Assembly: GCA_019242135.1 (NCBI GenBank)
Contig: JAFAWC010000684.1
Span: 1-5,628 of the forward strand
Origin: Mycobacteriaceae bacterium
GTDB taxonomy: Bacteria; Actinomycetota; Actinomycetes; Mycobacteriales; Mycobacteriaceae
Length of the DNA: 5,628 nt
Direction: 5' to 3'
The notes beneath the pieces are model-generated. The model ran no database searches. It was not told the DNA's origin and was given only the letters and a program-made list of their open reading frames with translations. This document shows positions 4,417 through 5,628 of this stretch, in pieces (the first letter of the stretch is position 1; each line of letters opens with the position of its first letter). Both the position numbers and the translations under genes were made by a program.

Positions 4417-5628
4417 ATGACCAGGTTGGACAGCGTCGAGCGCGCGGTCGCCGACATCGCGGCGGGCAAGGCGGTCATCGTCATCGACGATGAAGACCGG
4501 GAGAATGAAGGCGATCTGATTTTCGCGGCCGAGATGGCCACGCCCGAGCTGGTCGCCTTCATGGTGCGTTACACCTCCGGTTATCTTTGTGTGCCGTTGG
4601 CCGGCGAGATCTGCGACCGCTTGGGCCTACTGCCGATGTACGCGGTCAACCAGGACAAGCACGGCACCGCCTACACCGTCACTGTCGATGCGAAAAATGG
4701 TGTGGGCACGGGTATTTCAGCCTCCGACCGAGCGACGACGATGCGCCTTCTGGCCGATCCATCAAGCGTCGCAAACGATTTCACCCGGCCTGGACATGTG
4801 GTGCCGTTGCGGGCAAAGGAGGGCGGGGTGCTGCGCCGGCCCGGCCACACCGAGGCCGCCGTCGATCTGGCGAAGCTGGCGGGACTGCAACCAGCCGGCG
4901 CGATCTGCGAAATCGTCAGCCAGAAGGACGAAGGCGCGATGGCGCAGACAGACGAGTTGCGGGTCTTTGCTGACGAGCACGGGTTGGCTCTCATCTCCAT
5001 CGCCGATCTGATCGACCACCGCCGCAAGCACGAGAAACACGTGGAGCGGATCGCCGAGGCGCGGATTCCCACCCGGCACGGCGAGTTCCGCGCCGTGGGT
5101 TATATGAGCATCTACGACGATGTCGAGCACGTCGCGCTGATGCGCGGCGACGTCGGCGACGGAGAGGACGTGCTGGTGCGCGTGCACTCCGAGTGCCTCA
5201 CCGGCGACGTTTTCGGCTCCCGCCGCTGCGACTGTGGTCCACAGCTGGATGCAGCGATGGCGATGATCGCCCGGGAAGGCCGCGGCGTCGTGCTCTACAT
5301 GCGCGGCCACGAGGGGCGAGGTATCGGGCTGATGCACAAGCTGCAGGCGTATCAGCTGCAAGACGCCGGTGCAGACACCGTCGACGCCAACCTCGAGCTG
5401 GGCCTGCCGGCGGACGCCCGGGACTACGGGCTGGGTGCGCAAATCCTCTACGACCTCGGAGTGCGCTCCATGCGGCTGCTCACCAACAACCCGGCCAAGC
5501 GGGTCGGGCTCGACGGCTACGGGTTGCACATCCTTGAGCGGGTGCCACTGCCGGTGCGGGCCAACGCGGAGAACATCCGCTACCTGATCGCCAAACGTGA
5601 CCGGATGGGCCACGACTTGTCCGGGCTC
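4417..5628 (+). CDS. ribBA: Bifunctional RibBA: DHBP synthase / GTP cyclohydrolase II, 3' end outside window
   Basis: Makes 3,4-dihydroxy-2-butanone 4-phosphate from ribulose 5-phosphate (N-terminal RibB domain) and opens GTP to the pyrimidine precursor (C-terminal RibA domain), the two entry reactions of riboflavin synthesis. Equivalent to M. tuberculosis ribA2 (Rv1415, about 425 aa). 404 codons are visible, still open at the window end, so only about 20 residues are missing. RibB domain (about 1-200): acidic loop [10 protein letters not shown] (24-33), [10 protein letters not shown] (99-108), [14 protein letters not shown] (124-137), RRPGHTEA (140-147). RibA domain (from about 210): zinc cysteines Cys260, Cys271 and Cys273 in [28 protein letters not shown] (296-305), and LTNNPAK (355-361). 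All key motifs are intact, so both activities are expected. ATG 4417 has AGGAG nine bases upstream. Confidence 0.98.
   Translation, partial: MTRLDSVERAVADIAAGKAVIVIDDEDRENEGDLIFAAEMATPELVAFMVRYTSGYLCVPLAGEICDRLGLLPMYAVNQDKHGTAYTVTVDAKNGVGTGISASDRATTMRLLADPSSVANDFTRPGHVVPLRAKEGGVLRRPGHTEAAVDLAKLAGLQPAGAICEIVSQKDEGAMAQTDELRVFADEHGLALISIADLIDHRRKHEKHVERIAEARIPTRHGEFRAVGYMSIYDDVEHVALMRGDVGDGEDVLVRVHSECLTGDVFGSRRCDCGPQLDAAMAMIAREGRGVVLYMRGHEGRGIGLMHKLQAYQLQDAGADTVDANLELGLPADARDYGLGAQILYDLGVRSMRLLTNNPAKRVGLDGYGLHILERVPLPVRANAENIRYLIAKRDRMGHDLSGL

Noticed and set aside
4762..5613. Long 283-codon open frame antisense to ribBA
   Set aside because: It mirrors the strong codon bias of ribBA on the other strand; its product has no recognisable domain and ribBA is unmistakable.

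Overview
The window is actinobacterial and almost certainly from a mycobacterium. It is GC-rich, and gene order and protein motifs match the M. tuberculosis Rv1410c-Rv1411c / Rv1412 / Rv1415 neighbourhood: an MFS exporter of the P55 type and the lipoprotein LprG on the minus strand, diverging from riboflavin synthase (ribC), with the bifunctional RibBA enzyme (ribA2) further along on the plus strand. The sequence alone does not fix the species.

Layout. 1-995 (minus) is the first 331 codons of the P55-like exporter, cut by the window edge. 995-1702 (minus) is lprG, whose stop overlaps the exporter start (TGATG). 1703-1755 is a very short divergent promoter region; both lprG and ribC look leaderless, each with a TANNNT -10 hexamer placed just before its preferred start codon. 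1756-2361 (plus) is ribC. 4417-5628 (plus) is ribBA, with 404 codons visible and the last few residues beyond the window.

The unexpected part is the roughly 2 kb between ribC and ribBA (2362-4416). It is visibly less GC-rich in places (it even contains a TTAATTAA site) and holds accessory material instead of rib genes. A DUF2510-domain protein lies on the minus strand (2502-3023). After it comes a repeat-bearing stretch without a convincing gene (3024-3439). Then follows a tight run of very small plus-strand reading frames: an acidic, disordered 76-aa protein (3452-3682), a 66-aa Cys/His protein (3716-3916), a 31-aa protein (3935-4030), and a 42-aa single-membrane-span protein that overlaps the 31-aa gene by four bases (4027-4155). 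Third-position GC supports the 31-aa frame and the first half of the membrane frame. It drops abruptly after that, so the tail may be frameshifted or decayed.

How they work together. RibBA makes the two early riboflavin precursors from GTP and ribulose 5-phosphate, and RibC does the last step from lumazine to riboflavin, so the plus-strand genes are one pathway split by an accessory insert. LprG and the P55-type exporter form a cell-envelope lipid-export pair. The small-gene run has no recognisable function; a membrane-associated accessory module or a decaying insertion are both possible.
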